Below are positions 35,113-48,300 of a DNA stretch of 64,000 nt, one piece after another. The DNA lies in the NCBI GenBank assembly GCA_014526335.1, contig JACTAT010000217.1, forward strand, positions 124,001 to 188,000. Direction: 5' to 3'. Origin of the DNA: Chrysaora quinquecirrha (taxonomy: Eukaryota > Cnidaria > Scyphozoa > Semaeostomeae > Pelagiidae). Every line of letters begins with the position of its first letter. Position 1 is the first letter of the stretch. The notes below the pieces were generated by a model. The model did no database searches. It saw only the letters and a list, made by a program, of their open reading frames with translations, and was not told where the DNA came from. Made by a program: the position numbers and the translations under genes.

Positions 35113-37306
35113 TTAGACAAAGAAAGCGTTGTATTCAACCGGTTCGTATCTTTCATTTTCGATTGGCGATGAAATGAATAAGCCTCCTTGATCAACGGCA
35201 CCGTCTTCCTCATTTACGTCGCGTTTGAAAACAAAACTGACTATATCTTCATTGCTGTCCGAAATACTTCTTTTTGCATCTTGCAGATCATCAAAATCAT
35301 CAGCGCCTTTATCGGCTGTTTCTTCTGAATTTTCAGACGATTTAGATTCACTTTCATCTGCGTCTTCTAGCTCGCTCTTGTCTTTGCTCGCATCAATGCT
35401 CCCTGATGCTCCTTCCGTTGCATTTTCCGAATCACTTTCCGATGTATTCTCCAAGTCTTCAGCTGAGCCAGCGTCGATGTTACTTTTCGATTCATTTTCA
35501 GAGTCGGATTCATTCTCAGATTCACTGGCTTTTTCTGCTTCGTTTCCTTGTATTGTATTTTTCGATTCACTTTCAGACTCGGATTCATCCTCGGATTCAG
35601 ATTCATTGGCTTTTTCTGCAAGATTTCTCTGTGCGCTGTCAGTGTTTTTTGATTTACTGTCAGAGTCGGCATCATCTTCTGACTCAGATTCTTTAGCGTT
35701 TTCTGCTTGGTTTTCTTGAGCGTCGTCAACAGTACTTTTTGATTCGCTATCAGACTGGGATTCAGCAGTTTTCTCTGCTTGGTTTCCTTGTGCATTTTCA
35801 GCAGGGCTTTCTGATTCGCTATCCTTATCTGAATCACTGTCAACATTACTTCCAGACGCACCAGCAACGCTGCTTTTCAATTCACTGTCAGCTGCGTTTT
35901 CTGACTCACTTTCAGCTGCATTCTCCGATTCACTTTCAGATTCATTTCCATCCTTACTATCCGCTGCATCCCCTGAAGACTTCTCTTCGGTCGTTGCAGC
36001 ATCGTCGACCTCAACAACGGCATCAGCCGATGCGATTTCCGATTTTTTGCCGACATCTGCAACTTGTCCGCTCGCGCCTTCGTCGGAGTTATTCTTGTCC
36101 AACCCAGCCTTCGCAGGGCTTTCATCTTTAACCACTGCCGATCCCTCGTCGTTTAGAATAGGATTGGAGTTGCCAGCCTTTGATTCTGCTGTCTTGTTGC
36201 CGCTAGATGGGTCTTCTCCAGCACTGACATCGACATCTAGGATCATAAAAAAAATATCTGTCAAAGGAGTGTTTTGAACGAACCGCGCTCGCAGCTTACT
36301 CCAAAGGGGGGTGTTATTCCAGGGAGGGAGCTTATTCGAGGAAATATGATTTCAGATTTATTCATTTTTAAAGTTGATGTTTAAACGTGTTGGTACTAGT
36401 TCACATTTATAACTCTAGACAATCAATCCAGGGCTGGTCATTCAATGATTGCCTGTAAACTAAAATCGACTCCACCAGCTTTTACCTGTTCTCCACGTTA
36501 TACGGTTTACAAAATATTATTTTTATGTGATCTAAGTTTTCATTCGCCAAAGAGAGCATGCTTGGTCAATTTAAAGCCCCAATTTGGCAATTCTAGGAAG
36601 ATCACGATCAAACTCGAAGAAAACCATGGGGAAAAGAATCTGAGGCTAAAATTGTTAACTTTATCTATCATTCCATAGAAACAAGCCCACTGTATCGATT
36701 CTTTAAAGACCCGGGCTGAAATAAACAAATTGTAGGTTCTGCTGTATTAGAAGGCCTAAAATCCTCGCCAAAATTATTGGGGACATTATTTTATAAGTAT
36801 GTTTAACCTTAAAATTCCTGTCCCGCTTATTATATTTGCATCATTAGATCCCCCCCACCCACCACCTGTTGCAACGTTGGGACCACTGACAACATCAATG
36901 TCGTTAACATTGAGTCAGGGGATGGGGTGAAAGTAAAATGGTGTTTTAGCGCCAGTCACTAGGATCTCAGTTGTTGGTCAACTAATTGAGACCTCAAACT
37001 TGGCTGTGACACTACCTTGGCTTGGCTCGAACATTGGTTAGGCTCGAACCCGGACTACGTTGAGCTCCTGGAACCACGACCCAGCTATATTACACCACGA
37101 CCCCACAGCACCTTCAATTCATGGATGTGCGTCTTTCAAGCGACAATTTTGAACTATTCCGAGTGTCCCAGCCTTTTGGAAAACATTGTAGATGATTGTG
37201 TACGATTTAGCTCATATATACTGTACATACCTGGGACTGGTACAGGCTTCGCATGTGACGCAGAAAACAAGAACAAAAGAACAGTAGCAAACAGAAATCT
37301 TTTCAT
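35113..37306 (-). CDS. Secreted Ser/Glu/Asp-rich repeat protein (acidic matrix candidate)
   Basis: Two exons: 37231-37306 encodes signal peptide MKRFLFATVLLFLFSASHA, then KPVPVPG/D; 35113-36236 encodes the rest. The GT-AG junction is phase 1; total 399 residues, no membrane segment. From ~residue 90 to ~315 the protein consists of imperfect ~25-35 residue blocks of the type QxNxAEKAxESESE...SESKS, dominated by Ser, Glu, Asp, Asn and Ala, with very many casein-kinase-type S-x-x-E/D sites and no cysteine that I noticed. The C-terminal ~55 residues are different: two dibasic KR sites (in DAKRSISDSNED and FVFKRDVNEED) and a tail ending EYNAFFV. I recognise no named family. The style resembles coral acid-rich skeletal-matrix proteins and vertebrate phosphoproteins such as DSPP; this is compositional analogy, not homology. 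The antisense open frames here are low-complexity shadows. Confidence 0.82.
36296..37230. repeat. Intron of the acidic-protein gene, with SINE-like segment at 36914-37055
   Basis: The segment ATGGTGTTTTAGCGCCAGTC, then ACTAGGATCT and a TGGTCAACTAATTGA block, matches in inverse the sequence at 48005-48113. A GGCTCGAACCC tRNA-B-box-like inverse ends it. 36296-36346 is a fragment of the TTCCTCGAATAAGC-type repeat. Confidence 0.6.
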
Positions 37307-39309
37307 GATCATCTTTCTCGTCTTTCTATATAAGCTTTTTCTTGAATGTCGCCCTGTTGAAACAGCAATATAGTGATTATTGCTGGGCGATATTTTATCT
37401 TCTCTTGCAAAAAACTGAGCAAAGTTTAACTCAGAACGTTATTATTTCGACTCAGTGAATGAGAATACGGAGCGAATAAACAGCTGCGATGGTATCTCTC
37501 GGTGGCAGGTAGTTGATAGGCATATACACTTGTTATCTTCGGAAGATATGTGTTTCCTGTGCTTACTCAAGGCTGGTTTAAGCAGAGCGACTACAGTCCT
37601 TCCTTCCTTGTGACCGACGAGTCAACCTTCAAAATTTTTTAACCTTTTGCCTGGAATTACAGAGTGCGTTGACTTTTCTCACTCTTTCATGGTGAGATTA
37701 AGAATCGATCCCATCCCACAGTCGTAGTTTGCGAGTCAGATTCGCTCACCACTTGGTCCTATCACCGCTTAAGTGTATTTAAAGTGTATTCTTCTGTTAA
37801 AAATTTGGTTCAACTCCTGATAAGTGTATTGTGTAATAGGGATCTTCGGAAGGCAAGGAGAAGGGAGAATCAAGTACGCAATAGGACCTATACTGTCATT
37901 AAAGCTTAGAGAAACATAGAATGGCTATAAAGAAGTTAGACCTTGATAGGAGGAGGAAAACAAATCCTAGGACACGGTGGAACGCTGAGTGAAGGATGCA
38001 TATAATACGTTCAAAGAACACAGACATACATACAGTAATATAAGACTTGAACTATAGAAGACCTTTATATGAAAACTTTGCTATCATATTGTGTTAACCT
38101 TTAACCAAATACATGATTGAAGGTCTTAAAAGTTGTACAAAACGTAAGGATTGCAACTGGTCTGTTTCTGGTGTTCTTACGGACGTATTACCAAACCCTT
38201 TTTATGGGGGGGACGGACAAATCGATATTTGACTCTTTGTGAAACTGAACGTGTCGATCTCAGGAGTAGCTAGTAGATCATTTGTTTTAATCTTTTGGTG
38301 TCCGACGAAAAAAACTTTCTAGCCTGTTCAAAAAATGTCTGCTTTTCATCACTAATGCTAAATTGCATAAATGATTTTGTTGAAAAAATAGTTTAGGGTA
38401 CGTCATTTTTTTAAATCTTTCGTCTGAGTGTGGACTTGCTCTTTCTTATCGTTTGACAAATCGAGCCTCAATGGGTTCTTATATAAATAGGGTATGCGAA
38501 ATTTAACCCTTATCGCCGTGAGGTTTCGCTATCCCCAGTACATACCATGGCATAATCTTAGTATTTAACTTAGTATTTGGGGTGTAACCTCTCCCCAAGT
38601 GATTAATATTTGCAGTAGAAAACAAGCATAGTTAATTAAATTCTCACCTTATACCAAATCAAACAACAATCTCAAATGATGCCAAGTTTGGAAAATTTGT
38701 TTCACCTATTTACGATAATAATTCTGTTTCTTGCTTTCCACGAAATCTGAATATTAGGCGTTCGTTATTTTCCTTCGTTTGACCTTCGTTAAAAAGATCA
38801 CCATGCACATCAATAGAAGGCTGATACATATTTAATAGGAAAACGGTGCAAGCTTATAATGTTTGCCATGTCTCATTCCACGTACCAGCGGCTTGTATCT
38901 ACGCTTTGTGAGTTTTCGTCTAAACAACCTGAAAGTTGTGTCTGAAGTTTTGAATTCTCTGACATTATTTACTTTTGCTATGCGTAGGTTTCTTCTGCCA
39001 GATCGAGGCATGGCTGAGCAGGGTTTTCATTTGCCTGAAATGGCACTTTAATGCATCATGTATTTGTGTGTTTTGTTTTGGTTTGTTAGTCGTAATGTTG
39101 CACAAACCCATTTCCCCAGCTTGTTAAGGCGAAAACCTTTTAGTGTTTTGAAAATGTCTTCTACTCTGCGTTGCCTTGCAGGCCATTGAAACTAGCGCAT
39201 CCTGATGAACGAGGTTCGATTTGATTTTAACTCTATGCCTTTCTCTTTGGTTTATGAAGCGCAAATTATGTTGAACTTTAGCTTTGTTGCATAGTGCATT
39301 ATTGTGTAG
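37307..39309. other. Intergenic, upstream of the acidic-protein gene
   Basis: AT-rich. TATATAAG lies within ~30 bp of the acidic-protein ATG (37326) but on the transcribed strand is too close to be an obvious TATA box. No gene or clear repeat recognised between 37400 and 39300. Confidence 0.4.
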
Positions 39310-40440
39310 CACAAAATGTGTCTAACTTCAGATTTGATTCATGGTGTGGCGCAAAATACGTCAAATAAAATTCAGATTTGGTATATTGTGTACTGCAAAA
39401 TCGGTCTAACTTCAGATTTGGTTCATATTGTGGCGCAAAATGTGTCTTCATTCAGATTTGGTGCATTTTGTGGGGCAAAAGGTGTCGACATTCAGATTTG
39501 CTGCATGCTGTTGCGCAAAACGTGTCTACATTCAGATTTGGTGCGTGTTGTGGCGCAAAAGGTGTCTACATTCAGATTTGGTTCATATTGTGGCGCAGAA
39601 GGTGTCTACATTCAGATTTGGTGCATGTTGTTGCGCAAAAGGTGTCTACATTCAGATTTGTGCATGTTGTTGCGCAAAAGGTGTCTACGTTCAGATTTGG
39701 TTTATGTTGTAGCGCAAAACGTGTCTACGTTCAGATTTGGTTTATGTTGTAGCGCAAAAGGTGTCTTCATTCAGATTTGGTGCATGTTGTGGCGCAAAAC
39801 GTGCCTACGTTCAGATTTGGTGCATGTTGTAGCGCAAAAGGTGTCTACATTCAGATTTGGTGCATGTTGTGGCGCAAAAGGTGTCTACATTCAGATTTGG
39901 TGCATGTTGTAGCGCAAAAGGTGTCTACGTTCAGATTTGGTGCATGTTGTAGCGCAAAAGGTGTCTACGTTCAGATTTGGTGCATGTTGTAGCGCAAAAG
40001 GTGTCTACATTCAGATTTGGTGCATGTTGTGGCGCAAAAGGTGTCTACATTCAGATTTGTGCATGTTGTTGCGCAAAAGGTGTCTACGTTCAGATTTGGT
40101 TTATGTTGTGGCGCAAAACGTGTCTACGTTCAGATTTGGTGCATGTTGTAGCGCAAAAGGTGTCCACGTTCAGATTTGGTGCATGTTGTAGCACAAAAAA
40201 ACGTGTCTACATTCAGATTTGGTGCATTTTGTGACGCAAAAGGTGTCTACATTCAGATTTGGTTTATGTTGTAGCGCAAAATGTGTCTACATTCAGATCT
40301 GGTGCATGTTGTTGCACAAAACGTGTCTACATTCAGATTTGGTGCACGTTGTGGCGCAAAAGGTGCCTAAATTCAGATTTGGTGCATGTTGTAGCGCAAA
40401 ATGTGTCAAACTTCAGATTTTGTTTACGGTGTAGCTCAAA
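39310..40440. repeat. 40-bp minisatellite, ~28 copies
   Basis: Unit TTCAGATTTGGTGCATGTTG + TAGCGCAAAAGGTGTCTACA with few substitutions (GTT/GTA/GTG before GCGC; ACA/ACG at the end) and a few 39-bp units. Outer copies are more diverged, the centre most uniform. The unit length is not a multiple of three and contains no stop in most frames, so it generates long artificial open frames of 40-residue period. Confidence 0.95.
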
Positions 40441-41663
40441 GTGTGACAATGTTTTGAACTGTTCTTTTCGCATTTTTAGGAAGGGAAAGGACGAATCTAG
40501 CAACAACAATAGCTTTTCATTTATCGAAAAAATTAATACAACAACTAAACAATCTTTTCATCATCTTCAATCCATTTTCCTTCTCCTCAAGAACTCGCTA
40601 ACGTCCCAGAACTCGCTAACAGGCATGAATTAAGTTGAGCATGTCAGAAAAAGCCAAAAAAATACACACAGTTTTGGCTATTTCTCATTGTTAAAAAATT
40701 AAATACAAACAAGTTTGCTTATCAGTGAAATAATTAGATAAAATACAGCTTCTGCAAACTGATGTCATTAACATTAAATACATGGAATAAAATCAGCATT
40801 TACGGACATTATACATTGGAGGTTTCATAAAGCACTGACAAGGAGAAATCAGTATTTTCATCAAGTAATAACTGAAGATCAAACTCTAGACTGCACTAAA
40901 GTAATTTTAAGGCCTTAAGGCTGGAATGTGACACATAGAGGTAGAAAAATCAAATTAAAGCCTCTGCAGTGAAATCATTTCAGTGGAGCAGAATGATCCA
41001 CGATCTTCTACCGATTTCGATCGGCAAAGCACCGAACACCCTCCCCAAACACCCCCACGAAATCTCTACACGTCCTATACACAAATGAGATAAACAACAA
41101 GTTCCCAGGAGGTTACATCCCTTGTAATTCTGATTCTTCAGAGGTTCTGACGTTAATACACGGATCTATACACCTTTTCAACTAAGAGCCTCGTTTTCAA
41201 AATTTATGAAAATTTGTTCGTAAGAAAATGTTGACCCCAGGTTCAGATTGAGCACCTTCATTTTAGTGTTGACGCAAATTTTTACGCTTCTAGTCCTTAC
41301 GGTGTTGATTTTATAGCGACGAAAAGTTTGCAAATTTATAAAGGATTTGACCGTGAAAAATCGCTCGGGGTGAAATTTATTTCAGGTCAAATCCTTTTAA
41401 TAGCATCAACATCAGGGAAGCGTTTATCTTGAAAATCTGATGTAAACTGCCACAATGGTGAAATTAAAATGACGTAATGGGACCAATGCTTACTACAGGG
41501 GCTAGCAACGCTTACAGACTGAAAGTTTATTTGTAGATACAAATTACTTCTTATTTGTACAAATTAATTTTTACAATTACTGCTATATTCATTAGTTAAA
41601 ATATTCATGATCAGTGCAGAATTTCACAGTAACCAAATAAAACAGTTTATTCACGCTGTAGAT
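40441..41663. repeat. 3' flank of the beta-helix gene with dispersed repeat (41232-41400)
   Basis: 41232-41400 is the partner of 16896-17068 (same ordered blocks). A minus-strand AATAAA (TTTATT at ~41526 on plus) could be the polyadenylation signal of the beta-helix gene. No gene seen. Confidence 0.5.
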
Positions 41664-42299
41664 CTATATCCCTAGAATGTTCTTACCCCATTGAACGATA
41701 ACTGCTGTACTCACGGGCTTGCTTTCCGATGTGCCAACATCAAATCCCCTGTCCTGGAATTCCTCAAGCGACCAACGGTTGCCACCGCATTCTACAACGA
41801 TCTTGCCTGTAGGGGTGTAGTAGTGATTGTCGCTGGTTTGAGGGAAGACGTCCTCAAGTTGCTCTTCAGTGCATGATCCGATTCTGTAGACAGATTCTTT
41901 ATTCATAATGCAAGTGTTGTCGACGTATACCTCACCATAGCCAGAAGCATCTGTAGAAAAGGATGTTATATTTAAAAGAATTACTTAAGTAGAGATGTTT
42001 GTCATGATGGGAAGTAATCAAGTAAATCATGTACCCTACTAAACTAGGGTTATTTCCAACGCAAAATATTGCGAGGTTAAAAAGATCTTGTCTCCCCTTA
42101 CCCAACTCCCACGTTTGATCCGAAGAGAATGTTTACGTAAAAGAATTGATATTGGCTGGTTTCGTTTAGTGAAAGCCTTCAACCAGTTCCAAAAAAATTA
42201 GAATTATTTTTCAAAGCTGCTTATAATGTTAATAAGTACCTAGTTACTTAGTTAGTTACTTAGTTAGTTAGTTCGTTTGTTAGTTAGTCAGTAAGTAAG

Positions 42300-42368
<69 letters not shown>

Positions 42369-45300
42369 GGTTAGTTAGTAAGTAAGATAGTTTGTTAGCT
42401 AGCTTGTTACTTAATTAGTTAGTTAGCTAGTTAGTTTGTCAGTCAGTTATTAAGTCCGTTAGTTATTTAGCTAGTTAGCAAGTCAGTTATAGTTACCAAT
42501 TTATATATTTATTTCGTTGGGAAATCAGCTAGTTAGATATTTAGTTAGTAAGTTATTCAGTTAGTTATTTAGATAGTTAGTAAGTTGGTTAGTTAGTTAG
42601 TTTGTTTGTTTGTTTGTTAGTTAGCTAGCTAGTTGGTTGGTTAGTTAGGCACATATGCTACTTCGTTTTCGAAGTTGTAGGTCAACTGGGGGATTACTGA
42701 AAAGAACAAGGCCAATATAAGTATAGTGCAACCCAAGTGCAACCCCAGTCGCCTCCTCGATTGTGGGCACACTTAGTGTTTCCTTTTCTCTGGAATTAAC
42801 GAGAGCTGGCACTTGTTCACATGAGAAATCGAATCCAAATTCTTACATTGCGAGTGAGGCTCGCTCATAGCCCATCCATAAATTTAGTTATCTAAAGGTC
42901 CCTAGCATCTCTATAACACGACAATAGCCAAGTCGATACTCGAAGATGAAGAGGGGGGGAGAGCAAGCTACCTTGATTCAAATATAATATGAACAGACGC
43001 TTACCGTTCCCAAGTGCTTGTCCACGAGTGTCAGCACAATACTGATCAGAGGCATACTTGTCAGGATAGACATAAACATTTTGCATTGCTTTTTTAGAAT
43101 GGCCTAAGTAATTTTTCCAGCCACCATATGTCAGGAAGTTGAACGAATCTGCCCAATAGGCGGACCCATCGTCATGGTCAATAGGCCAAATTGAATGGTA
43201 GTTTCCGATGATGAAGCATCTTGTTACGAAATTCTCCTTGGGTAGCAATGATGCTTTGGTTACATCAAGTAGCTTTGTGAGATATGGAACTCTATCCCAC
43301 GTGTTGATTGGTCCATGGTCGAATGTTTCTGTAAAAGAATAATTTTGGTTATAGCAATCGCGTCATATCACTAAACAGAGTGAAAGGAAGTCAAACAGGC
43401 TGGAAGTTGATCGAAGAGAGATGTTCAAAATTTCTAAGTATCTTGCTCTAACAGCTGCTTCAAGAGCCTTAATAAGATGGGGCTTTCAAAAGATCAGAGA
43501 AGTAGGAGTAAAATGCAAGAAAGATCTCTGGAATGGAAACTGCCATTCAGCGATCGGAGCAACGAGCTCGCAAAGTAGGAAAACGATAGCCCTCACATGA
43601 AAAGGAATAAGAATAAGGAAGAATCGGGAAGCTGATATTGCTAAAACGGAAAGCTTTTTAACGAATATTTAGTGGATAGGAGCAGTCGATGTCCAGCAAG
43701 GCTAGAAGCGAGATATGACAGACAAAACATAAAGAAACATTTGCGATGCGCAACAATTGGAATAACTGAGCTTGGACCACTCATTGCCCCAATCCACTAT
43801 GGAGGCTTAGGCCCTGGCAAAACGACCTAACAAATTTTTGTCAAACATTTGAAATTCTTGCTAGACAAACATTTTTGCTAGACAAAAGAAAAATGTGTCA
43901 AGAGCAATGTTTTTCGACGTTGACAAACAGTAAAACAATTTGCTCAACATGCAAATTTCTAATGTTTAACAAACAATGTTTGATAATTTCGCCACGGGCA
44001 ATGGAAAAAAGTTGGATAAAGGCAAAATTTGGCAATTATGTCAGCATTTCTTACGCCATCAGATAGCAAATTCGTTTGGGCTAAAGAAGGTTTCTAAAAG
44101 TTGTGAGGTATTACAGTGCAGTTTGAAAAAGTGAAAAAAGAAGGGCATTTTCGATTTTTTGCTCCATAACAATGCACCTCATGATCATAGTTTACTCCAG
44201 GTATCACAGCAGTTAATACACGAACGAAAAGTATCAATGTTTCAACTCACCTCTGACGAAGTTGAAGAGAACATTTTTGGTGATAAGATTTGCACCTCCA
44301 AAGCCATCGTTAATGTTAATAGATCCTCTTGGTCCGTTGAAGAAAACATTGCCTTCGATATGCGATTCACATGAAATCGATTGAGAGTAGGAATACGTCT
44401 GAAATTCAAATAGAGAATTATTGAACAGAGTTGAGTGGAGTAAAGCGCTTGCAGATCGACTCAAGGGAGGGAGAATTCACCGCTGGTACACTGTCAAACA
44501 TAATCATAAAATAATTACGAAATATCAGGAGTCCACAAAATAAACTAAATTATGATAAAAAACTAACATAACTGCAATAATACAGTAACTACCCGATACG
44601 ATCCAGGAAAAGCAAGGCGTATCAAGGCTGGCTCGCTTAAAGGAACCAAAGAATAATAGAATAATTAGTCCGGTAAACGTTAAATGTTCCGGAGGTTCGG
44701 TAACCCTTTAAATTGGCAAAAACAGGAATAGCAAGAACTGGCAAGCATAGGCAATTATCTAATGACTGGTTAAGCGATTGAATATTTATTGCTTGCTTGT
44801 TTTTGTGTTTAAACAGGTCATTATTGAAGTTAGAAAGATGATGGGATCAATATTTCAATCATATTTGATATTTGAGAGAGAAAGTGGACTGTGCAGACTG
44901 CGTGAACTGAAATATTTTGAAGAAAACAACTTCTTAGACGTCCCAGGAGGTTTGTAATTTGAATATATTTAATTTCAAAATCGATGTTTCATTTCAACAA
45001 AAGTAGAACTACTTCGAACTCAAAAAGTGCTTTCTATTCGAGGGAATAATTTCTCTGAGAAATCGTTCTCGAGTGTCACAGTTGATTTTCAACGATGATT
45101 TTAAAACAGGAAGCAGCGTAATGAAAATCGTTGTTGTATGCTACTTCCAGTTATTTTCCACCGAGTTTGAAAGAAGGTCCTTCTGGGATTTTCTGAATAT
45201 CTCCACGGTGCAGTGCAGTCCTTTGATATTTACAGAAACATTTTCATCCTTGTGTCTAAGTTATCAGAGATCGCATGTATCCAACCCAGGGAGAGGAGAG

Positions 45301-48300
45301 GGAGAGAGCACACTTTGCACAGTCCGATACTTATAGTTAAAAGACTCTTTCCAAAACGAGAGTTTTAGATAATTGAAAGGACAAATACGCCCCTGATATC
45401 TTAAGTAGTAAAACGTAGAAAAATAGTCCGTGACACAGCGTTGTTTAAAATAGATGTTCGTTTGAAATAGTGACTCTAAACTTGTATATGATGGGTAACA
45501 TCTCTCCACCTAAAACAATTATTTTGTGATATTTTGGGCGCAAGACGTCAGTTGAGATGATATTTTTAGGCCATTTAGAAACAGGAGTCTATTTATAAAC
45601 AAGATAGGTTATATCTTACTCACCCCCTTTCCCCAGATGCCAGTATCATGAATGATATTACGCATTATCTTGGTACCACGTGGTTGATCACCATTTGTAC
45701 CATTTATATAAAGCGAATGACCAACAACAGCAATTCCATTGTCACCAGCAAATGAAATGTAATTGTCTGATATTGTTGCAGTACGAGTGTAGTTCCTGGG
45801 GAAAAAGCAACAAAAAACTTTTCAACTAGGAAAGGAAAGTCTCGACTCCTAATTACCGTTGAAAAACTGAAAGTTTGGCTGGCTTTGAAGCACATTGGGG
45901 TCACTCTGCAAGCTTGCAAATGCTATTGGTTTATCTGCCGTTTATATATGCCTGGTTTTGGACCAAGAATATAACAAATGCTTGAAACATGTAGCGCATT
46001 TCAAATCTTCATCTACTGCACTAGACTGTTTGTGCAAATTGTGACACAGCAGTTCTGCCAGAGATTTCACAAACGATACTTTCGCAGAAATCGTTTTGAT
46101 GGTTTCCCAGGTTCCCAGAAATAAAAATATATTCTGCAGCTCTGGCTTTCAGGCAACTAAGTTGTTCATCTTCTAAGTTGACTTGTTCAAGTCTCAGTTC
46201 TCAAATACAGAAATCAATGAACAATTTTTGAGAAGTACAAAACTTCAAAATTGCGATATACAGCGGAAGCTTTTACGTATGCCTGAAAATGTTTCCACTG
46301 TTTTTGACAATTTTTAAATCAATGAACGTTAAAATGGGGTACTGTGAAGGAGGAGAAGAGGGATGAAAACTATGCCAAATTATCTTAGGTTACAAGATGT
46401 AAAAGGAGCAAAGCTCAAAGCTGCTAAAATAGAAAGATAAACAAAGCTATGAGAAACTTACCCAATGAAGATTCCATTTCCCCCAGGAGATGTGAAAGTG
46501 CATCCACTGATAATGAGATCTTCAGTTCCTTGGGCTACAACCATGCCATTTCTATGCACTGACCAATCTCCACCACTTGGCACTTGGTATCCTTTCATAA
46601 AAGTTGATACTGTGTGTGCAAATGACAGTCCCATGATTTTGTTCCCTTTTACTGGTGCTTCTTGTGTTCCAGCAACATTGATCAGTCTTTCAATATTTGG
46701 GACAATAATCTGAAGAGCAATAATTATTCCATTGAGTGTCTAAATTTTAGACGTCAACTGAACACCAAGAAAATTAGACGTTTGTCTAATCATTCTAGCA
46801 CAGCACTTTAATAAGACCACAAAAAATTCAAATGCTGATTAGACAGACATAAGACCAACTTAGACTACGGAAATATTGCTGCATTAAATTCAAATTAGAC
46901 CAAGACCATCCAAGCCTAAAGGGTTCGTCTTTGGGAGAAATTCTTTCAAACCTTTAGAAACTCAATTTTGACTTCTTTATCATGATGACACACTAACATT
47001 AGGTTTTTTGTTATAATGGATTCTTTGATGAAACATACCATCCCTGAAGTATACTCAGGGAACTGTACCATTCTTGGACATATTAAGATCTTCAATGTCT
47101 AAAATTGTCTAAACTGCATCTAACTTTGTCCAATTCTCAGAGGTTGAAAATGTGTCTAGTAATTATTTTAGAGGTTACTCGATTTGTGTCATGCATCTAA
47201 TAAGACTTTCTGATGGTCTAATTAGACAAGAAAATTGGTCTAAAATATGACATCAATGGAAACAATCTCTAAAAAATAAACAAAATACCAAGCATCCATA
47301 CCAAATTTCAAGAGCAAATAAAAACATTTCAAAGAGCTAACTTTGTGTATTTACAAGTTCTACTTTATGAAACTATGTAGAAAGAAAAATCTTACTTGGC
47401 TTGGAGCAGTTGTTCTTGGGAAATAGTACAATTTCATTTTACTTTCATCCAAAAACCATTCACCAGGAACATCAAGCTCTTCAAAAATATTTTCCACATA
47501 CCATTCCTTTCCATCTCCCGCACCTCTTGCTCCTTGGAATCCTCCATATGACCACCTGAGGGAACTGTCAGTCTAAAACAAATAAACAACACAAATAAGT
47601 ACTTATTACCCTACGGCCAGGGCCCCAACTCTGTTATGCAACCTGATAGGCTGAAAATGTTTGAAAGCTATATATGATAGGGTATTATTATTTGGTAATG
47701 CCTGCTCATTATGACAAACAGTTGAAATTTTTAGTTTTAGAAGGCAGCATCAAATAGCTTTGTTTTAGTAGCTTCAAAAACGAGTTTAGTAATCATTAGG
47801 GGTCACAACCATGCCCTGTCCTCAGGTAATAAAAAATATAGTAACTGTTTCCTTAGGGTTATGGAAAATATTATCCCTCAGCCTCTGTACAAGGGACGAA
47901 GGAATTCTCATTAAAAGGGTCAAATTCGCTTTAGTTTTTCCTGCATATTATATTTTTCCACAAAAACAAAACAAGGTCTGATAGCGATGCAATATAACAA
48001 TATAATAAAAAGGGTCAGGGTTCGAGCCCAGCAACGGTAGTCTTGATTAGTTAACCTACTACTAAGATCCTAGCGACTGGTGCTAAAACACCATTTCACC
48101 TTCACCATAAAAATCTTCTTGCAATTTTTATCCAATTTATTCTTATAATGTTACCTCATTTCTTGCATCAAGTTTGAATTGCCAATTTTCCCAATGATAA
48201 TGCTGGAATGCATGAACAATGCCAGTTGATGCATTACTCCACTTTCGTTTAGCAAATTCCAGATCAGCTGAGAACTGTAGACCACTTGGCACTTCATATG

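Noticed and set aside
35225..36277. Plus-strand Ser/Phe-rich and His/Gln-rich frames opposite the acidic gene
   Set aside because: Antisense shadows of the SE-rich repeats; the minus strand has signal peptide, splice junction and consistent phase.
39310..40440. Regular short repeats suggesting a CRISPR array
   Set aside because: Units are head-to-tail with no unique spacers, and the genome is eukaryotic.
39316..40633. Long plus-strand open frames of up to 198 codons, Cys/Phe-rich repeat protein
   Set aside because: They are products of a 40-bp tandem repeat read in all three frames; no start context, no signal peptide, no unique flanking protein.
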